Assembly: GCF_004153545.1 (NCBI RefSeq)
Contig: NZ_SDVA01000001.1
Coordinates: forward strand, 124,001 to 188,000
Direction of reading: 5' to 3'
DNA from: Serinicoccus sediminis
GTDB lineage: Bacteria; Actinomycetota; Actinomycetes; Actinomycetales; Dermatophilaceae
Length of the DNA stretch: 64,000 bases
The position numbers were made by a program, and so were the translations under genes. Shown one piece after another: positions 9,113 to 18,109 of this stretch (the stretch's first letter is position 1; every line of letters begins with the position of its first letter). The notes beneath the pieces were generated by a model. The model did not search any database and had not been told where the DNA came from. It was given only the letters and a program-made list of their open reading frames with translations.

Positions 9113-9907
9113 ATGACCGACTGGCTGGAGCTGCTGCGGCGCACCTTCCTCGACTTCGACGCCATGTGGCTGGTCTTCCCGCAGATGCTGGGAACCGGCC
9201 TGAAGAACACCCTCATCATCTCGGCAGCCGCCACCGTCATCGGGCTGGTCCTCGGCATGGTGCTGGCCATCATGGGCATCTCCCGCAGCATCTGGCTGCG
9301 GTTGCCGGCCCGGATCTACACCGACATCTTCCGCGGCCTGCCGGCCATCCTCACGATCTTGCTCATCGGGCAGGGCTTCGCCCGGTTCAGCCAGTCGGTG
9401 TTCGGGCCATCGCCCTACCCGCTGGGCATCCTGGCCCTCTCGCTCATCGCGGCGGCCTACATCGGCGAGATCTTCCGGGCCGGCATCCAGGGGGTGGACA
9501 AGGGTCAGCTCGAGGCGTGCCGAGCTCTCGGCATGAGCTGGCCCAGGGCCATGCGCCTGGTCGTCGTGCCACAAGGGGTGCGACGCGTCCTCCCCGCGCT
9601 GGTCAACCAGTTCATCGCCATCGTCAAGGACTCCTCCCTCGTCTACTTCCTGGGCCTCCTGGTGTCCGAGCGCGAGCTGTTCCGCGTCGGCCAGGACGCC
9701 GCCGTGCTCACCGGGAACCTGTCGCCCCTCGTCCTCGCCGGCGCGTTCTACATGGTCATCACGGTCCCTCTGACGCATCTCGTCAACTACTTCGACAACC
9801 GGTTCCGCACCGGCCGGCGGCCGACCGCGGGCCCCACCAGCGGACTCAAGGAGGTCCACGAGATGGACCGCGACGTCGATCCCCTCGTCCACGGAGAGAA
9901 CACATGA
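9113..9907 (+). CDS. amino-acid ABC transporter permease
   Basis: The 264-residue integral membrane protein is of the His/Glu/Gln/Arg permease type. Several hydrophobic segments include '[20 protein letters not shown]' near residue 25. The cytoplasmic EAA loop near residue 140 ('[20 protein letters not shown]') contacts the ATPase. Only one permease gene is present, so a homodimer is likely. AAAGGAG precedes the start. The stop overlaps the ATPase start (ATGA), indicating coupled translation. Confidence 0.92.
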   Translation: MTDWLELLRRTFLDFDAMWLVFPQMLGTGLKNTLIISAAATVIGLVLGMVLAIMGISRSIWLRLPARIYTDIFRGLPAILTILLIGQGFARFSQSVFGPSPYPLGILALSLIAAAYIGEIFRAGIQGVDKGQLEACRALGMSWPRAMRLVVVPQGVRRVLPALVNQFIAIVKDSSLVYFLGLLVSERELFRVGQDAAVLTGNLSPLVLAGAFYMVITVPLTHLVNYFDNRFRTGRRPTAGPTSGLKEVHEMDRDVDPLVHGENT

Positions 9908-10674
9908 GCGCCACGACCACCGGCCGCCCGTCCGACACCGCCACCTACCGCGGCTCCAGCCTCGACCTGGTCGACCTGCGGATGGCCTACGGCTCCTTCG
10001 AGGTGATCCGCGACGTCAGCTTCACCGTCCCCGCCGGGACCACCACCTGCGTGATCGGACCATCCGGCTCGGGCAAGTCGACGCTGCTGCGCGGGGTCAA
10101 CCGCCTGCACGAGCCCACCTCCGGCGACGTCCTCATCGCGGGCGAGAGCGCCCTCGAGGTCCACCCCGACCGGCTTCGCCAGCGCATCGGCATGGTGTTC
10201 CAGCACTTCAACCTCTTCCCCGACCACACCGCCCTGCAGAACGTCGCCCTGGCCCTGCACAAGGTGAAGGGGGTGCCGAAGGCGGACGCCTTGGAGGTGG
10301 CGCGGGAGCGGCTGGACGAGGTCGGTCTGGGCCCCCGCGCCGACCACCGCCCCCGCGACCTGTCCGGCGGACAGCAGCAGCGGGTGGCCATCGCCCGCGC
10401 GCTGGCGATGCAGCCCGAGGTCATGCTCTTCGACGAGGTGACCAGCGCGCTGGACCCGGAGCTGGTCAAGGGCGTGCTCCGCCTCATGGCCTCGCTCGCG
10501 AGCAGCGGCATGACCATGGTCGTGGTGACCCACGAGATGAACTTCGCCCGCAAGGTCGCCGACCAGGTGGTCTTCATGGACGAGGGCGAGGTCGTCGAGG
10601 CCGGACCCCCGGCGCGGCTGTTCGACCAGCCGCAGAGCCGGCGGCTGCGGGCCTTCCTCTCGGAGGTGCTGTGA
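9904..10674 (+). CDS. amino-acid ABC transporter ATP-binding protein
   Basis: The 256-residue ATPase has Walker A 'GPSGSGKST' near residue 50, the Q-loop in '[12 protein letters not shown]', signature '[15 protein letters not shown]' near 153, Walker B 'VMLFDE' and switch His in 'VVTHEM'. It powers the amino-acid-type importer encoded just upstream. The frame is open far upstream inside the permease gene, but the ATG overlapping the permease stop by ATGA is the natural start. Its last codons overlap the GTG of the next gene. Confidence 0.93.
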   Translation: MSATTTGRPSDTATYRGSSLDLVDLRMAYGSFEVIRDVSFTVPAGTTTCVIGPSGSGKSTLLRGVNRLHEPTSGDVLIAGESALEVHPDRLRQRIGMVFQHFNLFPDHTALQNVALALHKVKGVPKADALEVARERLDEVGLGPRADHRPRDLSGGQQQRVAIARALAMQPEVMLFDEVTSALDPELVKGVLRLMASLASSGMTMVVVTHEMNFARKVADQVVFMDEGEVVEAGPPARLFDQPQSRRLRAFLSEVL

Positions 10675-11711
10675 GCATCCGCACCGGGATCATCGGGTAC
10701 GGCACGGCTGGTCGCGTCTTCCACGCACCGTTCCTCGGAGCCGACCCGGCCTTCGAGGTCACCGCCGTCGTGACCGGCGACCACGACCGGGCCGCCCACG
10801 CAGCCACGGACCATCCGGACGCCCAGGTCGTCCCCGACCTCGACGCGCTGCTCGAGCGGTCCGGGGACCTCGACCTCGTCGTGGTGGCGACACCGCCCGC
10901 ACGACATGCCGGCCAGGCCCACGCCGCGCTGGACGCGGGCCTCCACGTCGTCGTCGACAAGCCCCTGTCCGTCACGGCGCAGCAGGGGCACGAGCTCATC
11001 GACCATGCCGACCAGGCCGGACGGGTTCTCAGCGTCTTCCAGAACCGGCGCTGGGACGGTGACTACCTCACCCTCCGCCGCCTGGTCGAGGAGGGCGCGC
11101 TGGGCACGGTCCGGCGGTTCGAGTCCCGGTTCGAGTGGTGGAAGCCCGAGGAGACCAAGGCCTGGAAGGCCGGCGCACCGGCGGACCACGGCGGCGGGAT
11201 CCTGTATGACCTCGGCCCGCACCTCCTCGACCAGGCGGTCCAGCTCTTCGGGCCGGTCGAGGACAGCCACGCCGAGCTCGTCCGGTACCGGCCCGGCGAA
11301 GGAGCCGACGACGACGCCTTCGTGGCCCTACGGCATACCGGCGGGGTCATCTCCCACCTGTGGATGAACAGCCTCGCACCCCGGCTCGGCCCCCGCTTCA
11401 GGGTGATGGGCTCCGAGTCCGCCTACACGACCTCGGGCCTGGACCCGCAGGAAGCCTCGCTCAAGGCGGGGTCGAGACCGACGGACCCCGGCTTCGGGCA
11501 GAAGCCGAGAGACGACTGGGGCACCCTCGGCCGTACCGGGTCGGAGAGCGCCGTCGCGACCCAGCACGGCGACTACGCCGCGTTCTACCGCGGGCTCGCC
11601 GCCACCCTCCAGGACGGCGCACCGCCGCCGGTCGACCCACGCGACAGCGTGGCCGTCGTCGAGCTCATCGAGTCGCTGCACCGGCGGTTCCCCGTGCGGC
11701 ACGCCAGCTGA
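10671..11711 (+). CDS. Gfo/Idh/MocA family oxidoreductase
   Basis: The 346-residue protein begins with a Rossmann fold ('[20 protein letters not shown]', residues 4-23) and has the family's '[18 protein letters not shown]' block near residue 98, containing the catalytic Lys of the E/D-K-P motif. The C-terminal half is the Gfo/Idh/MocA alpha/beta substrate domain, including '[20 protein letters not shown]' near 172. Members use NAD(P) to oxidise or reduce sugars and sugar derivatives. In this operon a sugar-moiety redox step is likely but the substrate is not readable. GTGA overlap with the ATPase gene shows operon membership. Confidence 0.88.
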   Translation: MSIRTGIIGYGTAGRVFHAPFLGADPAFEVTAVVTGDHDRAAHAATDHPDAQVVPDLDALLERSGDLDLVVVATPPARHAGQAHAALDAGLHVVVDKPLSVTAQQGHELIDHADQAGRVLSVFQNRRWDGDYLTLRRLVEEGALGTVRRFESRFEWWKPEETKAWKAGAPADHGGGILYDLGPHLLDQAVQLFGPVEDSHAELVRYRPGEGADDDAFVALRHTGGVISHLWMNSLAPRLGPRFRVMGSESAYTTSGLDPQEASLKAGSRPTDPGFGQKPRDDWGTLGRTGSESAVATQHGDYAAFYRGLAATLQDGAPPPVDPRDSVAVVELIESLHRRFPVRHAS

Positions 11712-11771
11712 CCGCGTCACCCCCCTGACCACCCGCCTCCATCTCCCCACCTCTCGACAGAAGGGTCAACC

Positions 11772-12794
11772 ATGTCCGTCACCACCCCCGCCGCGCCCGT
11801 CCGCGCCGTCCCCGAGGACTTCCCGGCACGCATCGAGGCCGCCCTCGCCCTGCGCCCCGACATCGAGGCGCACGTCGACCGCGCCGTCGCGGCCGGCGTC
11901 GACAACATCTTCCTCGTCGGCTGCGGCGGGTCCCTCTTCGGTTTCGGTCCTCTCCGGGTCCTCCTGGACCGCAGCCCGATCCCGTGCTTCACGGTGAACG
12001 CCGACGAGCTGGTCACCCGCCGTCCCGCGGCGCTCGGCGCCCGTTCCTTCGTCGTCATCAGCAGCACCAACGGTGGGACCGCGGAGACGGCCCGAGCCGC
12101 CGAGCTCGCCACCCAGGTCGGGGCGCAGGTCCTGGGGGTCACCCAGGACCCGACCAGCGTCGTGGGGCGGGCGTGCCCCGAGCTGGTGCTCCACCAGGGC
12201 ATCGAGGCCAAGCAGGTCGTCCTGGCCCTCATCGGCTGGTCCCTGCTCGACGCCCTCGGGGCCGCGCCGGAGCACACCGAGGCCCTGACCGCGCTGCGGG
12301 CCTCGCCCGCAGCCTTCCGCACGGCCATCGACGAGATGGACGCCGACCTCGACCGCATCGCAGCAGCCCTGCACGCCGAGCCGGTGGTCTACGTGGTCGG
12401 GTCCGGCCCTCTGGAGTCGGCCGCCGACACCCTCGCCATGTGCTACCTGCAGGAGATGCAGTGGAAGCACGCGGTGGCGGTGGGATCCGGCGAGTTCCTG
12501 CACGGTCCCTTCGAGATGGTGACCGAGGACCTGCCGGTCATCGTCCTGACGGGTGAGGACACCACCCGGCCGATGGGTGAGCGCGTCATCCGGTTCCTCG
12601 AGCGCTACAGCGACAAGGTGCACGTCGTCGACGGCGCCCGGTTGACGCTGCCCGGTGTGCCGGAGGCGATGCGACCCTTCGTCGGCACCCTGGTCATGGC
12701 CAGCACCATCGTCGGCCGGCTGGCGGAGCACTTCGAGGCGTGGTCCGGCCACGCCCTCAGCGAGCGCCGCTACATGTGGAAGGTCGACTACTGA
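11772..12794 (+). CDS. frlB: SIS-domain fructosamine-6-phosphate deglycase (FrlB-like)
   Basis: The 340-residue protein carries two SIS (sugar isomerase) domains. The first has 'IFLVGCGGSLFGFGPLRVLL' near residue 44 and 'VVISSTNGGTAETARAAELA' near 96; the second has 'VYVVGSGPLESAADTLAMCY' near 204 and 'HGPFEM' near 247. Domain order and length match FrlB, which splits fructoselysine-6-phosphate into glucose-6-phosphate and the amino acid. The next gene encodes a FrlD-like kinase that would supply the phosphorylated substrate. The start is preceded by AGAAGGG. A glucosamine-type deaminase/isomerase remains an alternative. Confidence 0.78.
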   Translation: MSVTTPAAPVRAVPEDFPARIEAALALRPDIEAHVDRAVAAGVDNIFLVGCGGSLFGFGPLRVLLDRSPIPCFTVNADELVTRRPAALGARSFVVISSTNGGTAETARAAELATQVGAQVLGVTQDPTSVVGRACPELVLHQGIEAKQVVLALIGWSLLDALGAAPEHTEALTALRASPAAFRTAIDEMDADLDRIAAALHAEPVVYVVGSGPLESAADTLAMCYLQEMQWKHAVAVGSGEFLHGPFEMVTEDLPVIVLTGEDTTRPMGERVIRFLERYSDKVHVVDGARLTLPGVPEAMRPFVGTLVMASTIVGRLAEHFEAWSGHALSERRYMWKVDY

Positions 12795-13642
12795 TGGTCC
12801 GTATCGCGGCCATCGGCGACAACGTCACCGACTGCTACGTGGACCAGGGCGTGATGTTCCCCGGCGGGAACTGCGTGAACGTCGCCGTCCGGGCCGCTCG
12901 CGCCGGCGCCCACGCCGCATACATCGGTCAGGTCGGGCAGGACGAGCGCGGCCAGCTGCTCCTCGACGCGCTCTCCGCCGAGAGCGTGGACACGAGCGGC
13001 GTCCGGGTCGTGCCCGGCCGCACCTCCCGGACCGTGGTGCGGCACGTCGCCGGTGACCGCTACTTCGGCTCCACCGACAAGGGTGTCCGGGTCTTCGCCC
13101 CGCGGGCCGCAGACCTGGACCTCGTCGCGACGTACGACCTGGCGCACGTGAGCTACTGCAGCGAGCTCGACGAGGTCGTACCGGAGCTGTCCCGCCGCGT
13201 GCCGGTGTCCTACGACTTCGACGAGCGCCTGCACACGCCAGGGACCGAGGAACTGCTCAGGCACGTCACCGTCGCCGCGTTCTCCGGGGCGGCGCTCGAC
13301 GACGTCGAGGCGATGGACGTCGTCCGGTGGGCGCACGACCGGGGCGTGACCTGGGTCGTGCTCACCCGTGGACGCTCCCCCGCGCTGGTCTCGAACGGCC
13401 ACCAGGTGGTCCGAGCCGTCCCGCGAGAGGTGACGGCCGTCGACACCCTGGGGGCGGGCGACGCCTTCATCGCCCGCGCCCTGGTGGGAGTGGCCGGCGA
13501 CGAACCCCTCGAGACGCTGGCCTCTCGCGCGGCGCAGTCGGGGGCCGAGGCGTGCCTGGAGCAGGGAGGATTCGGCTACGGACGGCCGTTGACGGACGAC
13601 GATGCCGGGCTGCGCAGGCTGGTGTTCAGGGCCGCAGAGTGA
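12794..13642 (+). CDS. frlD: PfkB-family fructosamine kinase (FrlD-like)
   Basis: This 282-residue ribokinase-like enzyme opens with 'AAIGDNVTDCYVDQGVMFPG' and 'GGNCVNVAVRAARAGAHAAY', as in fructoselysine 6-kinase FrlD. It ends with the PfkB signature 'DTLGAGDAFIARALVG' near residue 217, whose Asp is the catalytic base. It would phosphorylate the fructosamine at C6 for FrlB. The ATG overlaps the frlB stop codon by one base (TGATG), so the two proteins are translationally coupled. This is the last gene of the operon. About 250 bp without a gene then separate it from the convergent GH13 gene. Confidence 0.8.
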   Translation: MVRIAAIGDNVTDCYVDQGVMFPGGNCVNVAVRAARAGAHAAYIGQVGQDERGQLLLDALSAESVDTSGVRVVPGRTSRTVVRHVAGDRYFGSTDKGVRVFAPRAADLDLVATYDLAHVSYCSELDEVVPELSRRVPVSYDFDERLHTPGTEELLRHVTVAAFSGAALDDVEAMDVVRWAHDRGVTWVVLTRGRSPALVSNGHQVVRAVPREVTAVDTLGAGDAFIARALVGVAGDEPLETLASRAAQSGAEACLEQGGFGYGRPLTDDDAGLRRLVFRAAE

Positions 13643-13892
13643 CCTCCGACCGGACGGGCGCCCAGCACCAGGGAGCCTCCGTGCGGGGGCTGGGTGTCCA
13701 CGGCCGGACGTCCGAGCGGTGACGCTTGGGGGTTCTGACCTCACGACGCACACCTCTCCGTGAAGCGGTCGTCGGCCAGGAACCCATCAGTGCGCCGCCG
13801 CGCGACCCCCACCGGGGGCACCCTTGCAGACTCCTCCGCCGGACCACCGACCGAGGGCCACCTTGGTGCGCCAGCTCAGCACCTTGCCACCC

Positions 13893-15626
13893 TCAGGACG
13901 TCCGGGGGGTGAGCCAGGCGGCGGCGTCGTGCTCGAGCACGGGTCCGTCGAGAGGGACGCTCGAGATCAGCACGTCCCACTCGGGATCCAGGGTGATGGG
14001 CTCTCCGGAGAGGTTCACGACACAGCGCAGGTGCGGGCCGCGCTGGAAGTCGAGCACCTCCGCCGGCGACTCTCGCCAGGCGAAGTCGTCGGTCCGGAAG
14101 GCAGGCAGCTCGCGGCGCAGGTGCAAGGCCCACCGGTGGACGTCGAGCGTCGACCCCGGGTCGGCGGCCTGGGCCTCGACGGTCAGGGCACCCCAGCCTG
14201 CCGGCTGCGGGAGCCACGGCTGCGAGATGGCGCCGTCGGGGCTGAAGCCGTACGGCGGCTCGTCACCGTGCCACGGCAGCGGCACCCGACAGGCGTCGCG
14301 GCCACGCAGCGTGTGCCCGGAGCGCTCCCAGATGGGGTCCTGGAGGCGGTCCTCGGGGATGTCGTCGACGCTGGGCAGCCCGAGCTCGTCTCCCTGGTAG
14401 ATGTAGGCCGTCCCTGGCAGCGCGAGCATGAGCAGGGCCGCGGCCCGGACCCGGCGGGTCCCGAGGGCCAGGTCGGAGGGGATGTCGGGGCTGACCCCGA
14501 CCTCGGAGCTGGAGTCCACGCGGCCATACCGCGTCGTCAGTCGCAGCTCGTCGTGACTGCCCAGCACCCAGGTCGCCGTCGCTCCCACCGGAGCGAGGGT
14601 CTCGCGGGTCTCGTCGATCACGCGGCGCAGCCCTACGTCCCACGGCACCTTGAGGAACTCGAAGTTGAACGCGGTGTGGATCTCGTCCGGCGCGAGGTAG
14701 CGCGCGAGCCGCTCCGGACTCGCCACGACCGCCTCCGCGACGAGGACGCGATCGCCGTCGTACTCCTCGGCCACGCGGCGCCACCGCTTGAAGATGTCGT
14801 GCACGTCGTCGACGTCCCAGTGCGGGTTGCCGACCCACTCCCCCGACCTGAACCGTAGGTCGCCGCCGTAGTCGGCGTCCGGCAGGCCGGGCGTCTTGAA
14901 GAACGCCGGTGCGGCGTCGACGCGGATGCCGTCCACGCCGCGGTCGAACCAGAAGCGCAGGATGCCGTCGAAGTCAGTCCTGACGTGCTCGTTCGTCCAG
15001 TTCAGGTCCGGCTGCTCGGGTGCGAAGGTATGCAGGTACCACTGCCCTGGCGTGCCGTCCGGGTTCGTGGTGCGCTCCCAGGCCGGTCCGCCGAACGCGC
15101 TGATCCAGTTGTTCGGTGGCTCGTTGCCGTCAGGGCCGCGCCCGTCGCGGAACACGAACCGCTCCCGCTCGGGCGAGCCCTCCGGTGCGGCCAGCGCCGC
15201 GGTGAACCACGGGTGGTCCAGTGCGGTGTGGTTCGCGACCATGTCGATGATGACCCGGATGCCCCGGGCGTGCGCCTCGGCGAGGAGCGCGACGGCGTCC
15301 TCGAGGCTGCCGTACCGCGGGTCGATGCTGCAGTAGTCGGAGACGTCGTAGCCGCCGTCGGCCATCGGTGAGGGGAACCACGGCGCGATCCAGAGGGCAT
15401 CCACACCGAGGTCCTGCAGATGGTCCAGCCCGGCGCGGATACCGTCGAGGTCGCCCTCGCCGTCGCCGTCGGAGTCCCGGAAGCTGCGCGGGTAGACCTC
15501 GTAGACCACGGCATCACGCCACCAGGGCCGGTGGGCGGTGTCCACCGCGCCGCCCGACTCGGTGCGCGGTCCGCCGAGCGGCCCCCAGGTCGACGGCTCG
15601 ATCGCAGCAGGTTCATTCACCGTCAT
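13893..15626 (-). CDS. GH13 alpha-glucosidase / oligo-1,6-glucosidase-type enzyme
   Basis: The 577-residue cytoplasmic enzyme (no signal peptide) has an alpha-amylase-type TIM barrel beginning 'WWRDAVVYEVYPRSFRDSDG' near residue 34. Conserved regions are visible: 'DMVANHT' (region I), 'GIRVDAAPAF' with the nucleophile Asp (II), 'VLVAEAVV' with the acid/base Glu (III) and 'LGSHDE' with the transition-state Asp (IV). It should release glucose from short alpha-glucosides such as maltose or isomaltose; linkage preference is not readable. GAGGAGAGG lies just before the ATG. It runs convergently to the fructosamine operon. Confidence 0.9.
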   Translation of the reverse strand: MTVNEPAAIEPSTWGPLGGPRTESGGAVDTAHRPWWRDAVVYEVYPRSFRDSDGDGEGDLDGIRAGLDHLQDLGVDALWIAPWFPSPMADGGYDVSDYCSIDPRYGSLEDAVALLAEAHARGIRVIIDMVANHTALDHPWFTAALAAPEGSPERERFVFRDGRGPDGNEPPNNWISAFGGPAWERTTNPDGTPGQWYLHTFAPEQPDLNWTNEHVRTDFDGILRFWFDRGVDGIRVDAAPAFFKTPGLPDADYGGDLRFRSGEWVGNPHWDVDDVHDIFKRWRRVAEEYDGDRVLVAEAVVASPERLARYLAPDEIHTAFNFEFLKVPWDVGLRRVIDETRETLAPVGATATWVLGSHDELRLTTRYGRVDSSSEVGVSPDIPSDLALGTRRVRAAALLMLALPGTAYIYQGDELGLPSVDDIPEDRLQDPIWERSGHTLRGRDACRVPLPWHGDEPPYGFSPDGAISQPWLPQPAGWGALTVEAQAADPGSTLDVHRWALHLRRELPAFRTDDFAWRESPAEVLDFQRGPHLRCVVNLSGEPITLDPEWDVLISSVPLDGPVLEHDAAAWLTPRTS

Positions 15627-15728
15627 GCCTCTCCTCGGACGTCCGGGCGCGATGCCTGGGCCCAGAGGTTACTCACTGGCCGGTGACGACTCTGTCAGCT
15701 CTCCGGGCGTCCGGCGGCGGAGAGCCGG

Positions 15729-16505
15729 TCAGCCTTGCAGCAGCGACTGCGCCCCGTCGACCCACACCTCGGTGCCGCTGATGTGGCCGGCCGCGTCCGA
15801 GGCGAGGAAGGCCACCAGCTCGGCCACCTGCTGCGCCGAGCCGGGGGTCCCCGCGGTGAGCGGGATCTCCCCTTGCGGGAACTCGACCGGGATCTTCACG
15901 TCCTCGTTCGCGGCCGTCGTGTTGTCGTCGATCTCGGTGTCGATCGCCCCGGGGCACACCACGTTGAGGCGGATCTTTCGCGGCCCGAGCTCGACGGCCA
16001 GCATCTTGGTCAGGGCGACCTGCCCCGCCTTGCTCGCGGCGTATGCCGTGGCACCGGAGTTGGAGAACATCCGCGTGCCGTTGACCGACGAGACCACCAC
16101 GACCGAACCGCCGCCCTCGGCCAGGTGCGGCACCGCGTGCTTGATGGTGAGGAAGGTCCCGGTCAGGTTGATGTCGACCGTGGACCGGAAGTCCTCCAGC
16201 TCGAGGTCCTCGATGCCGGCCCACGTGCCGTTGACCCCGGCGTTGGCGACGACGACGTCCAGCCCGCCGAAGCGCTCCACGGTCTCTGAGACCATCCGGC
16301 GCGCATCGTCCTCGTCACTGACGTCGCCGGTGACCACCAAGGCCTGGGCGCCGGCGTCCTCGAGGGCGGCCGCGACCTCCTCCAGCTCCTCCCGGGTGCG
16401 ACTGACCAGCGTGACGTTCGCTCCCTGCGCGGCCAGCGCCCGTGCGCTCGCCTCACCGATGCCCGACCCCGCACCGGTGACCAGCGCGACCTTGCCCTTC
16501 AGCAT
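15729..16505 (-). CDS. short-chain dehydrogenase/reductase (SDR)
   Basis: The 258-residue classical SDR has 'ALVTGAGSGIGEASARALAA' (TGxxxGxG cofactor motif, residues about 7-26), 'NAGV' near 88, the catalytic Ser in 'VVVSSVNG' and 'YAASKAGQ' (YxxxK) near 156. It is an NAD(P)-dependent oxidoreductase of unknown substrate. An in-frame extension upstream to 16619 lacks family features; the ATG at 16505 has GGAGAGGAG in front. It stands alone, 102 bp upstream of the glucosidase on the same strand. Confidence 0.9.
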   Translation of the reverse strand: MLKGKVALVTGAGSGIGEASARALAAQGANVTLVSRTREELEEVAAALEDAGAQALVVTGDVSDEDDARRMVSETVERFGGLDVVVANAGVNGTWAGIEDLELEDFRSTVDINLTGTFLTIKHAVPHLAEGGGSVVVVSSVNGTRMFSNSGATAYAASKAGQVALTKMLAVELGPRKIRLNVVCPGAIDTEIDDNTTAANEDVKIPVEFPQGEIPLTAGTPGSAQQVAELVAFLASDAAGHISGTEVWVDGAQSLLQG

Positions 16506-16553
16506 GCTGTGCTCCTCTCCTGCCGTCGCTCGAGATGAGACGGCCCGATCTAA

Positions 16554-16566
16554 CCTACGAGGTAGG
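16554..16566. promoter_or_regulatory. short palindrome upstream of the SDR gene
   Basis: CCTAC-GAG-GTAGG is a perfect 5-bp dyad about 50 bp before the SDR start. On the minus strand it overlaps a possible -10 TAGGTT, so it could be an operator. No regulator can be assigned. Confidence 0.3.
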
Positions 16567-16839
16567 GCAGTGATCGGCAGTGTGCGTAGCCAGCGCCGGT
16601 AGCCGGTCGGCGTGCTCACCGTCGATGACCTCGTGGCGGCACACGGTGCGGACGCCCTGGTCGTCGCCCACCTTGATGACCTCGGGTTCGGCTACCGGTT
16701 CCCAGCCGATAAGGCACGCGAAGCAGGTGAGCCATGGACGAGCGCACCCCGAGATGATCAAACGGGCAGTGGTTGCGCCACCGGGGCGCGGGCCGGTGAC
16801 TAAGGCCTTCTCAGCTCCGACATCATTGAGCTCGAGCAC
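16555..16839 (-). other. unassigned stretch with a possible 94-codon frame
   Basis: Between the SDR gene and the small protein at 16847 there is no gene I recognise. The minus strand has a 94-codon frame with five Cys (for instance 'CARPWLTCFACLIGW'), and the plus strand has a competing 63-codon frame starting near 16612. Neither has a convincing ribosome-binding site or a family match. It may be a decayed gene. Confidence 0.2.
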
Positions 16840-16846
16840 CGAGAAG

Positions 16847-17050
16847 TCATGCAGTGTCGGTGGATCCTGCCGCCTCTCGCGCTGCCCGCGCTTCCGCGAC
16901 CTTCGCAGCTCGTGCCTGCTCCATGCGAGTCTGAGGGTCCTGGCGAGGGTCCAGGCGGGGCGGGCCGAAGAAGATCAACAACGTGTACTTGACCCTCCAG
17001 GTGAAGCGATACCACAGCGACAGGCCGTCACGCTCGAACCTTGCACTCAC
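16847..17050 (-). CDS. small conserved-looking protein of unknown function
   Basis: This 67-residue protein has an aromatic, membrane-like stretch ('LSLWYRFTWRVKYTLLIFFG', residues 10-29) followed by a charged Ala/Arg/Glu-rich helix. It starts at GTG 17050 with GGAG eight bases upstream and is divergent from the MarR-type gene across a 73-bp gap containing a palindrome. The composition and placement suggest a real small membrane-associated protein under the same regulator. I do not recognise a named family. Confidence 0.5.
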   Translation of the reverse strand: MSARFERDGLSLWYRFTWRVKYTLLIFFGPPRLDPRQDPQTRMEQARAAKVAEARAAREAAGSTDTA

Positions 17051-17072
17051 GAAGACTCCATATTATTAGTGG

Positions 17073-17085
17073 ACGAAGAGTTCGT
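17073..17085. promoter_or_regulatory. likely MarR-type operator
   Basis: ACGAA-GAG-TTCGT is a perfect 5-bp dyad in the A/T-rich gap between the divergent small gene and the MarR-type gene. A shared regulator binding here could control both promoters. Confidence 0.5.
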
Positions 17086-17110
17086 ATGCAGTGTAACGAC
17101 TCTCGTCGGC

Positions 17111-17116
17111 TACGGT
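17111..17116 (+). promoter_or_regulatory. -10 box for leaderless marR-type gene
   Basis: TACGGT is 7 bases before the ATG at 17124. An in-frame GTG at 17115 falls inside this hexamer, which argues for the ATG as the start. Confidence 0.5.
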
Positions 17117-17123
17117 GTCACGC

Positions 17124-17600
17124 ATGACGCCCGCTCCGCAGCCGACTCCCGAGCCGACGCGTCAGGATCCGCTTGAGCTAGATCAGCAGGTCTGCTTCGC
17201 GCTGGCCGTGGCCTCTCGCAACGTCATCGCGCTGTACCGGCCGTTCCTAGACCCCCTGGGCATCACACATCCGCAGTACCTGGTCATGCTCGCGCTCTGG
17301 GAGGAAACGCCAGTGAGCCTGGGTCGACTGAGCCGACGCCTCTGCCTGGAGCCGGCCACCGTGTCTCCTTTGCTCAAACGCCTTCAAGCGCGAGGTCTGA
17401 TCACACGCGAGCGCCGCCCCGAAGACGAGCGTGCGTTGGACATCTCCCTCACCCCCCGGGGTCGCGACATGCGAGCGGAAGCCGAACGCATCCCCCCAGG
17501 GATCCTCGCCGCGCTCGATATGAGTCTCGAGGAGCTGGAAGACCTACGTGACGTGCTCCACCGCCTGATAGACGCCAGCACCAAGGCCGCGGCGGGCTGA
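17124..17600 (+). CDS. OhrR-like MarR-family regulator
   Basis: The 158-residue protein has the MarR winged helix: 'HPQYLVMLALWEETPVSLGR' near residue 49 and 'PATVSPLLKRLQARGLITRE' near 79, with wing 'EDERALDISLTPRG'. Near residue 19 'QVCFALAVASRNVIALYRPF' places a Cys where OhrR-type organic-peroxide sensors carry their reactive cysteine. Such regulators release DNA on oxidation by hydroperoxides. No ohr peroxidase gene is next to it in this window; the divergent neighbour is the small protein at 16847. The assignment to OhrR rather than a general MarR rests on the Cys and the LxHPQYLVML block. Confidence 0.8.
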   Translation: MTPAPQPTPEPTRQDPLELDQQVCFALAVASRNVIALYRPFLDPLGITHPQYLVMLALWEETPVSLGRLSRRLCLEPATVSPLLKRLQARGLITRERRPEDERALDISLTPRGRDMRAEAERIPPGILAALDMSLEELEDLRDVLHRLIDASTKAAAG

Positions 17601-17678
17601 CACGGGCTCTCGCACCCCGGCGCTTACACACGATTGCGGGGCTCCACTCTGGTCGCCGACGCCAAGACGTTCACGAAT

Positions 17679-17692
17679 CTGTTTACAAGACA
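17679..17692. other. left attachment core (attL candidate)
   Basis: CTGTTTACAAGACA matches exactly the anticodon stem-loop segment of the tRNA-Thr at 32481-32494. It is followed 56 bp later by the 20-bp repeat shared with the right end, as expected for a core plus arm site. Confidence 0.65.
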
Positions 17693-17748
17693 TCCGGGTG
17701 AAACGCGCTGACCTGGACTTATCGCACGTAACAGCGGCGCGACGACGG

Positions 17749-17768
17749 TTTCGTGCAACATACGTGCA
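17749..17768. repeat. left copy of 20-bp element-end repeat (integrase arm site)
   Basis: TTTCGTGCAACATACGTGCA is identical and in the same orientation as 32320-32339. The GTGCAAC/GTGCA halves are 11 bp apart, typical of integrase arm-type binding sites. The next 340 bp (to 18109) hold no gene that I can support. Confidence 0.7.
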
Positions 17769-18109
17769 TCACGCATGCCCCCTTGTGACCCGTTCTGCCG
17801 GCTCGTGCCCTTGAGCGCACAACCGGCGCTGAGCTCTAGCAACTCGTCTTGCGCGAGGCCACCCTTCAGCCAGTCGTATGCCACACGTCATGTCGAGGCG
17901 ATCGAGGATGCGGTAGCGCATCGTCTGGCCCCCGGCCTGGTGGACTCCGGATCACCACGGGGCCGGAGACGGCGTAGATGCAGAGCGGCACGTTGGGCCA
18001 TTGGAGTTCGGCCATCACACCGAGACCGAGGTCGAGAGGCGGCAGGTCGATGGAGCGCCTGACGTCGACGCAGACGGTCGTGACATCGCCCTCACGGGTC
18101 CTCTCTATA

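Noticed and set aside
9166-9903. Upstream extension of the amino-acid ABC ATPase
   Set aside because: This part lies out of frame over the permease gene; the ATGA overlap gives the natural start.
13643-13892. Possible terminator pair between frlD and the GH13 gene
   Set aside because: Several GC-rich partial dyads can be drawn, but none is long or perfect enough to call.
17624-17884. 86-codon minus-strand frame crossing the left attachment core
   Set aside because: It spans the recombination site, has no ribosome-binding site and matches nothing.
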